A DNA stretch of 17,697 nt from Kiloniellales bacterium (GTDB lineage: Bacteria; Pseudomonadota; Alphaproteobacteria; Kiloniellales; JAKSBE01). A program made the translations under genes and the position numbers. The stretch lies in assembly GCA_030067055.1 (NCBI GenBank), contig JASJAL010000005.1:1-17697 (forward strand). Reading direction: 5' to 3'. Positions 1 through 7,161 of the stretch are shown piece after piece; position 1 is the first letter of the stretch; the number at the start of each line of letters is the position of its first letter. Under the pieces are notes generated by a model, which was not told the DNA's origin, did no database searches, and saw nothing but the letters and a program-made list of their open reading frames with translations.

Positions 1-1362
1 GCGGCCGAGCGTGATCGCGGTCAGCAGGCCGTTGCCCGAGAGGTAGCCCTCGATCGCCGGGCCGGAGACGCCGCAGGCCGCGCCGCCGCCGGCGAAAAGG
101 TTCGGCAGGCCGCCGCCCGCGCTGCGCTGCACCCGCGCCGCCTCGTCGACCGCCAGGCCGCCCTGGGTGTGGAACAGGGCGCCGGTCACCTTGACCGCGT
201 GAAAGGGCGCGGTCAGCGGCGGCTTGCCGGTGAAGTCGCGGCCGAAGGAGTCGGGCTGCTGTCCGGCCTGGAGCCGGCGGACGCTGTCCAGGGTCTCGGC
301 CAGGGATCCGGGCGGCAGGCCGGTCGCTTCGGCCAGCGCTTCCGGGGTCCCGCCCTGGCGAATGGCGCCGGCGGACTCGGCGTTGCGGAAGTCCTCGAAC
401 TCCCGGCCCAGGGCCAGCAGCCGCTCGTCGAAGACGTTCCAGGCGATGCCGCCGGGCTGGCGCAGCACCGCCAGGGCCTGCTCGGAATAGCCGAGGTGCT
501 CGTTGGAGAAGCGCCGGCCCTCGGCGTTGACCTGGATGCCGCCCTCCATCATCAGCGCCCAGCTGATCAAGATGTTGTGCGGCGTCGCCACCGAGCCGTG
601 GCCTTGGCAGGCCCCGAGTTGCCGGAGCTCGGCGCCCAGGGCTTCGCCCCAGCGCAGCGCGTCGCCACAGTTGCCGGCGTGGCCGAAGTATTGCGCCGTG
701 CTCATCGCCGGGATGTGCCGGGCGACCAGCTCAGGATCGCCGCCGAAGCCGCTGCTGGCCAGGATCAGGGCGTCGCAGCCCAGCATTTCCTCACTGCCGT
801 CCGGGCGCAGGAGGCGCAACCCGCGGACCCGGCCGTCCGGCTCGGCGAAGAGGTCCGTGACCAAGGCGCCGGTCATGATCTCCGCGCCGGCCGCCCGCGC
901 CGCCTGCAGCAGCCGTGCCTCCAGGTCGGCGCCCGTGCGCGCCGGCGTCGCGTGAATGCGCAGGACGCTGTGGCCCGGATACTGGAAGCCGGTCACCAGG
1001 TGAAACTCCAGGCCGTGGTGATCGCTCAGCCATTCGATCGCCGGCCCCGCGGCCTCGGTCACGATCCGGACCAGGGGCGCGCAGGCCTTGCCCCCGGCCT
1101 TGGCCTGGATGTCGGTGGCGAAGGCGGCGGGACTGTCCTCGATGCCCTGCTGCCTCTGGAAGCGGGTGCCCGCCGCCGGCACGAAGCCCGAAGACAGCGA
1201 GGTCGAGCCGCTGGGCGAGGCATCGCGCTCCAGCACCACGACCTCGGCCCCGGCGTCGCGCGCGGCGATGGCTGCGGTCAGGCCGCAGGCCCCGGCGCCG
1301 ACGATCACCACCGGGACCGTCAGTTCGAAGCCTTGGCCTTCGGCGGGCAGGACGGCGGTCAT
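1..1362 (-). CDS. FAD-dependent oxidoreductase, fumarate reductase/succinate dehydrogenase flavoprotein-like (3' end cut by window)
   Basis: The frame is open from ATG at 1362 to base 1, giving 454 residues with no stop, so only a short C-terminal tail is missing. An N-terminal Rossmann FAD site is clear: VVIVGAGACGLTAA (about residues 18-31) followed by the ribose-binding Glu of VVVLERD (E45). Further family blocks are GSTSLSSGF (52-60), VNAEGRRFSNE (278-288, the substrate-arginine region of fumarate-reductase-type flavoproteins), FHTQGGLAVD (397-406) and a C-terminal FAD block NLFAGGGAACGVSG (421-434). There is no signal peptide, heme motif or membrane segment, so it should be a soluble cytoplasmic flavoprotein, as in TcuA-like tricarballylate dehydrogenases. 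The likely chemistry is oxidation or reduction of a C-C bond next to carboxylates; the substrate is unknown. The start overlaps the stop of the upstream hydrolase gene (ATGA), which supports the start and operon membership. Confidence 0.88.
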   Translation of the reverse strand, partial: MTAVLPAEGQGFELTVPVVIVGAGACGLTAAIAARDAGAEVVVLERDASPSGSTSLSSGFVPAAGTRFQRQQGIEDSPAAFATDIQAKAGGKACAPLVRIVTEAAGPAIEWLSDHHGLEFHLVTGFQYPGHSVLRIHATPARTGADLEARLLQAARAAGAEIMTGALVTDLFAEPDGRVRGLRLLRPDGSEEMLGCDALILASSGFGGDPELVARHIPAMSTAQYFGHAGNCGDALRWGEALGAELRQLGACQGHGSVATPHNILISWALMMEGGIQVNAEGRRFSNEHLGYSEQALAVLRQPGGIAWNVFDERLLALGREFEDFRNAESAGAIRQGGTPEALAEATGLPPGSLAETLDSVRRLQAGQQPDSFGRDFTGKPPLTAPFHAVKVTGALFHTQGGLAVDEAARVQRSAGGGLPNLFAGGGAACGVSGPAIEGYLSGNGLLTAITLGR

Positions 1363-1973
1363 ATTCGCTGCAACTTGCCAAGAACCTCGGCGCAGGTGGC
1401 GATCTGCGAGACCGTGGCGAGGTCGGCGAGGGCAGCCTCGTGGACCTCCGGCCGGAAGGCCGCGCAGCCGTCGGCAAGCACGATCGTCCGCAGGTCGCGG
1501 ACATGGGCGTCGCGCACCGTCGAGGCGACGCCTCCGTTGGTGACGATGCCGCCGACGATCAGGGTCTCGATCCCGGCCCGGTGCAGCACCCATTCAAGGC
1601 GGGTCATGTAGAAGGCCGAATAGGCGACCTTCTCCACCGTCAGGTCGGCGGGCTGCAGCTCGTCGACCACTTGATGCCCCCAGGCGCCGGGGCAAAAGTC
1701 GCCCTTGCCGAGGAAGGGCCGCAGCTCCTTCAAATGCGCCGAGATGAAGGGCTTGCCGTCGCGCCCCGGCACCAGGGTGAAGAGGGTCGAGACGATCCAG
1801 CCGCCGGCGGCACGCAGGGCCGCTGCCAGAGGTGCCAGGCGGCCGGGAAGGGCGGCGATCTCCGGCGCGCTTTGGCCGGCGCGGCCGTAGGCGCCCTCGG
1901 GATGCAGGAAGTCGTTCTGAAGGTCGACCAGCAGCAGGCCGGTGGACTCCGGTCGCAAATCAGGAACCGCCAT
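1359..1973 (-). CDS. Isochorismatase-fold (cysteine hydrolase family) protein lacking the nucleophilic Cys
   Basis: The 204-residue length is normal for this alpha/beta hydrolase family, which includes nicotinamidase, N-carbamoylsarcosine amidase, maleamate amidase and isochorismatase. The catalytic Asp sits in LLLVDLQNDF (D17) and the Lys in VEKVAYSAF (K115). The third position, normally Cys in T-N-x-C-V, reads T145-N146-G147-G148-V149 followed by ASTVRDA, so the nucleophile is Gly. True isochorismatases (EntB, PhzD) also lack this Cys, whereas the amidases need it. The protein may therefore hydrolyse something other than an amide, or use another mechanism. The start has a strong ribosome-binding site (GGGGGAGG, 6 bases before ATG). 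The gene begins 1 bp after the HyuA stop and overlaps the next gene by 4 bp. From context it could act on a product of HyuAB; that is inference. Confidence 0.88.
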   Translation of the reverse strand: MAVPDLRPESTGLLLVDLQNDFLHPEGAYGRAGQSAPEIAALPGRLAPLAAALRAAGGWIVSTLFTLVPGRDGKPFISAHLKELRPFLGKGDFCPGAWGHQVVDELQPADLTVEKVAYSAFYMTRLEWVLHRAGIETLIVGGIVTNGGVASTVRDAHVRDLRTIVLADGCAAFRPEVHEAALADLATVSQIATCAEVLGKLQRI

Positions 1974-1974
1974 C

Positions 1975-4041
1975 TCAGGCCTCCCCCTTGCGCGAGATCA
2001 CGATGTTGCCGAAGCGGTCGACCCGTCCTTCCAGGTCGGGGTCGATGAAGATCGTGGTGTCCGGCTGCTCCAGCAGCGCCGGTCCCGGTACCGGGGCATC
2101 GACGGGCAGCTCTAGGCGCTCGTAGACCTTGGCGTCCTGCCAGCCGCCTTCGACCCAGACCCGCCTTTCTTCCAGCAGGCAGTCGTCGAGCGATTTGTTT
2201 CCGCGCGGGGCCAGGATCTCCAGATCGAACTTCGGCCGCCGGCCGATCACCGCGATCCGCAGGTTCATCACCCGCTGGGGCAGGCCCTCCAGAAGGCGCC
2301 CGTAGGCGGCGCGGTAGGCGGTCTCGAAAGCCGCCCGGATCGCATCCCGGCTGACGCCGGTGGTCGTCTCCTTCGGGGTCAGCGGGAGCGGCACGCTCAC
2401 TGTGTGGGTCTGGCCGAGATAGAGCATGTCCAGCTCGAAGAGATGGTCGACCCGCTCGAAACCGACGCCGGCAGTTTCCAAGAGAGCTTCGCCCTGACGT
2501 GCGGTGCGCAGCATCTCCCGGTCCAGGGCCTCGATGTCCAGCTCGTCCAGCAGGCGGTTCAGGGTGTGCACGAAGTCGTGGCGCATGTCGGCGATGACGC
2601 AGCCCAGCGCCGAGGTGACGCCGGGGTAGCGCGGCACCAGCGCCTTGGCGAGGCCGACTTCCTTGATCAGCGCCCCGGTGTGCAGGGCGCCGCCGCCACC
2701 GAAGGGCATGGCGACGAAGCGTTTGGGGTCGTGGCCGCGCTCGACCGAGACCAGGCGGATCGCCCCGGCCATGCGGGCGTTGGCGACCCGGATGATCGCC
2801 TCGGCGGCGGCCAGAGGATCGAGCCCGAGCGGCTTTCCGACCTCCGCCTCGATGGCCCGGGTCGCGGCCTCCAGGTCGAGCCGCTCCAGCTTGCCGCCGA
2901 TCGGCCGCGCGGCATTGATCCGGCCCAGCACCAGGTTGGCGTCGGTCACCGTCGGCCGGCCGTTGCCCAGGCCGTAGCAGGCCGGACCCGGGTCCGAGCC
3001 GGCCGACTCCGGGCCGATTTGCAAAAGCCCGCCGCGGTCGACCCAGGCGATGGAGCCGCCGCCGGCGCCGATGGTCGTGATCTCGATCATCGGCGTGCGC
3101 ACCACCAGGCCGAAGTCGATCGAAGTTTGCGCCGCCAGCGCGCTCTCGCCCTCGGCGACCAGCGAGACGTCGAAGGAGGTGCCGCCCATGTCGCAGGTGA
3201 TGACGTTGGGGAAGCCGGCGGCGGTCGCGATCTCGGCGCCGGCGATGACTCCGGCCGCCGGTCCCGAGAGCGCGGTGCGCACCGGCAGGTGCCGTGCGGT
3301 CTCGAGCGACATGACCCCGCCGTTGGACTGCACGATCAGCACCTGGCCGCCGAAGCCGCCTTCGGCCAGGGCCGCCTCCAGGCGCGCCAGGTAGTCGGCG
3401 ATCACCGGCTGCAGGTAGGCGTTGAGGGTCGCGGTCGAGAGACGCTCGAACTCGCGGATCTCGGGCAGAATCTCGGCGGCCGCGCTGACGTGCGGGTTGG
3501 GCCAGGCCGCCTTCAGGGTCTCCAGGGCCCGGCGCTCGTTCTCGGCGTTGGCGTAGCCGTTGATGAAGAACAGGGTCACCGCCTCGCAGCCTTGCGCCAG
3601 CAGCGCCTTCGCCGAGGCTTCGACCTGGTCGCGCGCGACCGGGGTCTCGATCGTCCCGTCGGCCAGGGTCCGCTCGGCGACCTCCAGGCGCCGGTCGCGC
3701 GGCACCACCGGCTCGAAGCGGCCCCAGAGGCCCCAGGTCTGCGGCCGGTCGCGCCGGCGCATCTCCAGCACGTCGCGGAAGCCCTCGGTGGTGATGATCC
3801 CGGTCTTCGCACCGCGCCGCTCCAGCAGGGCGTTGGTGCCGACCGTGGTGCCGTGGACTATCGTACCGATCTCGGCGAAGTCGGTCGCGCCCACGCGGAC
3901 GCCCTCGACGAAGCCTTGGGACTGATCGGCGCGGGTGGTCGGGACCTTGGCGACTTCGATGGTTCCGCCGGCCTCGTCCAGGAAGAAGAGGTCGGTGAAG
4001 GTGCCGCCGACGTCGACTCCGATGACCAGGCGCCCGCTCAT
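1975..4041 (-). CDS. hyuA: Hydantoinase A/5-oxoprolinase-type ATP-dependent amidohydrolase subunit HyuA
   Basis: A 688-residue protein of the usual HyuA length. The N-terminal Hydant_A_N domain opens with the nucleotide-binding motif GVDVGGTFTDLFFLD (8-22) and contains VHGTTVGTNALLERRG (62-77). The hydantoinase_A core carries QSNGGVMS (238-245), LSGPAAGVIAG (258-268), the second phosphate motif CDMGGTSFDVSL (283-294) and IGAGGGSIAWVD (324-335), with FGGGGALH at 447-454. HyuA-type subunits pair with HyuB for ATP-driven hydrolysis of cyclic amides (N-methylhydantoin, 5-oxoproline, caprolactam); related pairs are carboxylases (acetone, acetophenone). The specificity here is unknown. The gene overlaps hyuB by 4 bp (ATGA), has AAAGGA 6 bases before the ATG, and is followed after 1 bp by the hydrolase gene. 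The cytoplasmic HyuAB complex presumably opens an imported cyclic imide or lactam. Confidence 0.93.
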   Translation of the reverse strand: MSGRLVIGVDVGGTFTDLFFLDEAGGTIEVAKVPTTRADQSQGFVEGVRVGATDFAEIGTIVHGTTVGTNALLERRGAKTGIITTEGFRDVLEMRRRDRPQTWGLWGRFEPVVPRDRRLEVAERTLADGTIETPVARDQVEASAKALLAQGCEAVTLFFINGYANAENERRALETLKAAWPNPHVSAAAEILPEIREFERLSTATLNAYLQPVIADYLARLEAALAEGGFGGQVLIVQSNGGVMSLETARHLPVRTALSGPAAGVIAGAEIATAAGFPNVITCDMGGTSFDVSLVAEGESALAAQTSIDFGLVVRTPMIEITTIGAGGGSIAWVDRGGLLQIGPESAGSDPGPACYGLGNGRPTVTDANLVLGRINAARPIGGKLERLDLEAATRAIEAEVGKPLGLDPLAAAEAIIRVANARMAGAIRLVSVERGHDPKRFVAMPFGGGGALHTGALIKEVGLAKALVPRYPGVTSALGCVIADMRHDFVHTLNRLLDELDIEALDREMLRTARQGEALLETAGVGFERVDHLFELDMLYLGQTHTVSVPLPLTPKETTTGVSRDAIRAAFETAYRAAYGRLLEGLPQRVMNLRIAVIGRRPKFDLEILAPRGNKSLDDCLLEERRVWVEGGWQDAKVYERLELPVDAPVPGPALLEQPDTTIFIDPDLEGRVDRFGNIVISRKGEA

Positions 4042-5765
4042 TTGGCGTCCTTTCGCAGCTCGCCGGTCGCCGCCGCGTCGACCTTGCCGTCGTCGTCCAG
4101 CGCGACGCCGTAGTCCCGGGCCGCCGCCTCGGCACCGACGTAACCCAGGCGGACATCCTCTGCGACCGCCTGCGGGTCGCGCTCGAAGGGCGCGCCGTAG
4201 CCGCCCCCGCCCGGCGTTTCCAAGGAGAGGCGCTGGCCGCGCGCGAGCTTGATCCCGACCATCTTGGAGGCGAAGGGCGGCTCCGCCTCGCCGCCGTCCT
4301 GAGGATAGCGGAAAACGTTGCGCGCACCCGCCTGACCGCCGACCACCCCGGGCGGCGCGAAGCGGCCGCGTTCGCCGAAGAGGAAGGCCTCGGCCGACTC
4401 TTCGAGAAGCGAAATGCCGTAGCGCGCGCCCAGGCCGCCGCGATGGCGCCCCGGCCCGCCGCTATCGGGCCGCAGCGCCCACTCGGTGAACTTGACCGGA
4501 TAGGCCGCCTCCAGGATCTCCAGCGGCGGGATGGTCGCGGTCGAGATCGGCGCGTTGCCGTGGTTCAGGCCGTCGCCCTCCGGATGGCCGCCGTGGCCGC
4601 CGCCGAAGAAGGAGAACATCACCCAGCGCCGGCCGTCCGCGCGATGCCCGGCGATCGACAGCGCGTTGATCGTGCCATAGGCGCAGCCGTTAACCCGCTC
4701 CGGCGCGACCTGGGCCAGGGCGCAGAAGACCACGTCGATGACCCGGAGGATGGTCTCGGTGTAACCGCCGACCGGCTTGGGCGCGGTGACGCTCAGCAGG
4801 GTGCCCTCGGGAATCACGAAGCGGATCGGCGTCAGCACCCCGGCGTTGGCCGGCACGTCGGGAAAGAGGTGCTTCAGCGCCACGTAGCAGGAGGCGATGG
4901 CGGTCGAGCGGGCGATGTTCACCGGCCCAGCGCAGGCCGGCGAGGAGCGCGAGAAGTCGAGGACCATGCCCTCTTCCTCGATGGTCAGGTCGAGGGCGAT
5001 CTTCAGCGGCTCGTCGACGATGCCGTCGTTGTCCAGGAAGTCCTCGGCCGAGACCTTGCCAGCAGGCAGCTCGGCGATGTGGGCGCGCATCAGCTGCGCG
5101 GCGCGCTGTTTCAGCTCGGCCAGGGCCTCGGCGACCAGGTCGTCGCCGTAGTCGTCGAGCAGGTCGCCCAGGCGCCGGACGCCCAGCTCCAGGGCGTTGA
5201 TCTGGCCGTTCAGGTCGCCGTAGAGGCTGCCCGGCAGGCGCGAGTTGGCCTTGAGGATCTCGACGATGTCGCCGCGCAGCTCACCCCTGTCGAAGAGCTT
5301 CACCGGCGGGATCAGCATTCCTTCCTGGAAGCACTCGGTGGCGACCGGGTTGTAGTTGCCCGGCACATTGCCGCCGACGTCGTGCCAGTGGCCGACGGAT
5401 GCCAGATAGCAGTAGACCTTGCCGTCGCGGAAGTAGGGCCGCACCAGCTTGAAGTCCGAAAGGTGGGTGCCGCCGTCGTAGGGGTCGTTGAAGATGTAGA
5501 CGTCACCCTCGGCCGGCGCCCCCTCACGCGCGATCTTGTCGATCACCGCCTTGACCGCGAAGGACATGGCGCCGACGAAGACGGGCAGGCCCGACTTGCC
5601 CTGGACCAGGGTCTCGCCGGTCTCGGCGTGATAGAGCCCGTGCGAGGCGTCGTGGGCCTCGGCGATGATCGGGTTGAAGGCGCTGCGGAACAGGGTCGCG
5701 TCCATCTCGTCGGCGATCTGCTCTAAGCGGCCCTTCAGGACGGCCAGGGTGACGGGGTCGATCAT
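4038..5765 (-). CDS. hyuB: Hydantoinase B/5-oxoprolinase-type subunit HyuB
   Basis: A 575-residue protein of typical HyuB (hydantoinase_B) length and start, MIDPVTLAVLKGRL. Recognisable blocks are HDASHGLYHAETGETLVQG (38-56), NDPYDGGTHLSDFKLVRPYF (93-112), the metal-type histidine block GHWHDVGGNVPG (125-136) and a C-terminal glycine-rich FGGGHGGHPEGDGLNHGN region typical of the family. HyuB is thought to hold the hydrolytic (metal) site and to work with the ATPase-like HyuA. The ring-opened product could be an N-carbamoyl or half-amide acid. The start overlaps the stop of the lyase gene by 4 bp; the ribosome-binding site is moderate (GGAAGCGGA). Without genetics or assays, an N-methylhydantoinase, oxoprolinase, lactamase or imidase role cannot be separated. 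Confidence 0.93.
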   Translation of the reverse strand: MIDPVTLAVLKGRLEQIADEMDATLFRSAFNPIIAEAHDASHGLYHAETGETLVQGKSGLPVFVGAMSFAVKAVIDKIAREGAPAEGDVYIFNDPYDGGTHLSDFKLVRPYFRDGKVYCYLASVGHWHDVGGNVPGNYNPVATECFQEGMLIPPVKLFDRGELRGDIVEILKANSRLPGSLYGDLNGQINALELGVRRLGDLLDDYGDDLVAEALAELKQRAAQLMRAHIAELPAGKVSAEDFLDNDGIVDEPLKIALDLTIEEEGMVLDFSRSSPACAGPVNIARSTAIASCYVALKHLFPDVPANAGVLTPIRFVIPEGTLLSVTAPKPVGGYTETILRVIDVVFCALAQVAPERVNGCAYGTINALSIAGHRADGRRWVMFSFFGGGHGGHPEGDGLNHGNAPISTATIPPLEILEAAYPVKFTEWALRPDSGGPGRHRGGLGARYGISLLEESAEAFLFGERGRFAPPGVVGGQAGARNVFRYPQDGGEAEPPFASKMVGIKLARGQRLSLETPGGGGYGAPFERDPQAVAEDVRLGYVGAEAAARDYGVALDDDGKVDAAATGELRKDAK

Positions 5766-6652
5766 GTCCGCTTCCGGATGGTCTCGGGGTCGTAGGCCTG
5801 GCCAAGGTCGAGCATCTCCGGGGTGCCGATCACCGCGTTGAGCTCGGCGAGGTCGATCATGCGATCGCCGAAGGGCCGGTTGCTGCCGTTGGCCAGCAGG
5901 GCGGCGAAGTACTCCTGGGCCATGGCCACGAAGGCCCGGACCAGGCCGCCCGGGAAGATCACCAGGTCGAAGCCCAAGTCTTCCAGCTCGGCCGCGCTCA
6001 GCGGCGGGGTCTTGCCGCCCTCGACCATGTTGGCCAGCAATGGAACTTGGCCGCCCAGCTCGGCGACGATCCGCGCCATGTCCTCGCGGCTCTGCGGCGC
6101 CTCGACGAAGAGCAGATCGGCCCCGGCCTCGGCGTAGGCTGCCGCGCGGGCCAGGGCGGCCTCCAGGCCCTCGACCGCGATGGCGTCGCTGCGCGCGATG
6201 ATCAGGGTCTCCGCGTTGCGCCGGGCGTCCTGGGCCGCCTTGATCTTGCCGACCATCTCCTCGGCGCTGACCAGGCTCTTGCCGGCCAGGTGGCCACAGC
6301 GCTTGGGCAGGGTCTGGTCCTCGAGCTGGATCGCGTCGGCTCCGGCCCGCTCGAAGCTCCGGACCGTGCGGCGAACGTTGAGCGCGTTGCCGAAGCCGGT
6401 GTCGGCGTCGACCACGATCGGCAGGGCACAGCGCTCGCGGATCGCGGTCAGGGTCTGGGCGACCTCGGTCATGTCCACCAAGCCGATGTCGGGCCGGCCG
6501 AAGCGCGTGTAGGCGATGCTGGCGCCCGAAAGATAGACCGCCTCGGCGCCGGCCCGCTCGGCCAGCAGCGCCGACAGGCCGTCGTAGATACCCGGAGCGA
6601 TGAGGATCCGGCGCTCCCGCAGGCGGTCTCGCAGCCTTTTACCGTCGGTCAT
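5762..6652 (-). CDS. Isocitrate lyase/PEP mutase superfamily lyase (methylisocitrate/2,3-dimethylmalate lyase-like)
   Basis: A 296-residue TIM-barrel lyase of the PrpB/PEP-mutase size. Diagnostic features: YLSGASIAYTRFGRPDIGL (40-58) shaping the active site, Mg-binding VDADTGFGN (81-89), QLEDQ (109-113) and the catalytic-loop cysteine in PKRCGHL (C119). The K-R/K-C-G-H motif marks true C-C lyases (isocitrate, methylisocitrate, dimethylmalate) rather than phosphonomutases. These enzymes cleave 2-hydroxy dicarboxylates or tricarboxylates into a 2-oxoacid and a carboxylate. The gene lies directly after the LeuCD-like dehydratase subunits, in the right order for hydration followed by cleavage, as with DmdAB and Dml. 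It has a strong GAGGAGG ribosome-binding site 7 bases before ATG and 4-bp overlaps at both ends. An oxaloacetate-decarboxylase-like activity is an alternative. Confidence 0.9.
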   Translation of the reverse strand: MTDGKRLRDRLRERRILIAPGIYDGLSALLAERAGAEAVYLSGASIAYTRFGRPDIGLVDMTEVAQTLTAIRERCALPIVVDADTGFGNALNVRRTVRSFERAGADAIQLEDQTLPKRCGHLAGKSLVSAEEMVGKIKAAQDARRNAETLIIARSDAIAVEGLEAALARAAAYAEAGADLLFVEAPQSREDMARIVAELGGQVPLLANMVEGGKTPPLSAAELEDLGFDLVIFPGGLVRAFVAMAQEYFAALLANGSNRPFGDRMIDLAELNAVIGTPEMLDLGQAYDPETIRKRT

Positions 6653-7161
6653 GTCTTGGCCTCCTCACGCTGGGCCTTGAGCTTCTTCTCGAGGTGCGGC
6701 ACCAGGCCGCCGTCCCGCAGCATCTCCATCAGGAAGCCGGGGATCGGCTCGCAGGCGAGCCCTGCACCCGTGGTCAGGTTCTCGATCCGCCCGGCCGCCG
6801 GATCGACCCGCAGCTTCTCGCCGAAGCCGATCCGCTGCGCCTCGGGGCAAACCAGGACCGCCAGGCCGAGGTTGAGCGCGTTGCGATAGAACAGGCCGGC
6901 GAAGGACTCGGCGACCACCGCGACCACGCCGAGGTGCCGCAGGGCCTGGGCCGCCTGCTCGCGCGAGGACCCCAGGCCGAAGTTGCGTCCCCCGACCACC
7001 ACGTCGCCGGGCGCCACCCCGGCCGCGAAACTCGGATCGATCGCCTCCAGGCAGTGCGCCGCGAGCACCTCGATCGGCGCCTTCATGTAGGCGCCCGGGG
7101 CCAGGGCGTCGGTATTGACGTCGTCGCCGTAGACCCAGGCCTTGCCAGACTCGTCGGTCAT
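6649..7161 (-). CDS. 3-isopropylmalate dehydratase small subunit-like (LeuD/DmdB-like) swivel domain protein
   Basis: The 170-residue protein begins at ATG 7161 (MTDESGKAWVYGDDVNTDAL). The same frame stays open far upstream, but that part lies opposite the LeuC-like gene's coding frame and has no family similarity. The start is fixed by the family start region, the 4-bp overlap with the upstream stop, and GGAGGG/AAAGG upstream. The aconitase swivelling-domain motif GRNFGLGSSREQA (58-70) is intact, as is SFAGLFYRNALNLGL (86-100), where LeuD proteins read similarly. It should form the active dehydratase with the adjacent large subunit. Length fits the short archaeal-type LeuD and DmdB class (about 160-170 aa) rather than the roughly 200-aa enterobacterial LeuD. 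A role in leucine synthesis is unlikely given the catabolic neighbours. Confidence 0.9.
   Translation of the reverse strand: MTDESGKAWVYGDDVNTDALAPGAYMKAPIEVLAAHCLEAIDPSFAAGVAPGDVVVGGRNFGLGSSREQAAQALRHLGVVAVVAESFAGLFYRNALNLGLAVLVCPEAQRIGFGEKLRVDPAAGRIENLTTGAGLACEPIPGFLMEMLRDGGLVPHLEKKLKAQREEAKT

Noticed and set aside
1730..4327. An 865-codon minus-strand open frame overlapping hyuA and the end of hyuB
   Set aside because: Its translation is Arg/Pro/Gly-rich low-complexity sequence typical of a shifted frame in GC-rich DNA, while hyuA in another frame has every family motif.
2404..5726. Long plus-strand open frames opposite hyuA and hyuB (569 and 427 codons)
   Set aside because: Antisense shadows of high-GC codon use: no recognisable domains, no ribosome-binding sites, and compositions dominated by Gly, Asp, Gln, Arg and Ala.
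1359..5765. Creatinine/N-methylhydantoin pathway (HyuAB plus N-carbamoylsarcosine amidase)
   Set aside because: The order hyuB-hyuA-isochorismatase-fold fits on its face, but the hydrolase lacks the catalytic Cys that N-carbamoylsarcosine amidase needs, and the LeuCD-like, lyase and flavoprotein genes have no role in that pathway. It remains an outside possibility.
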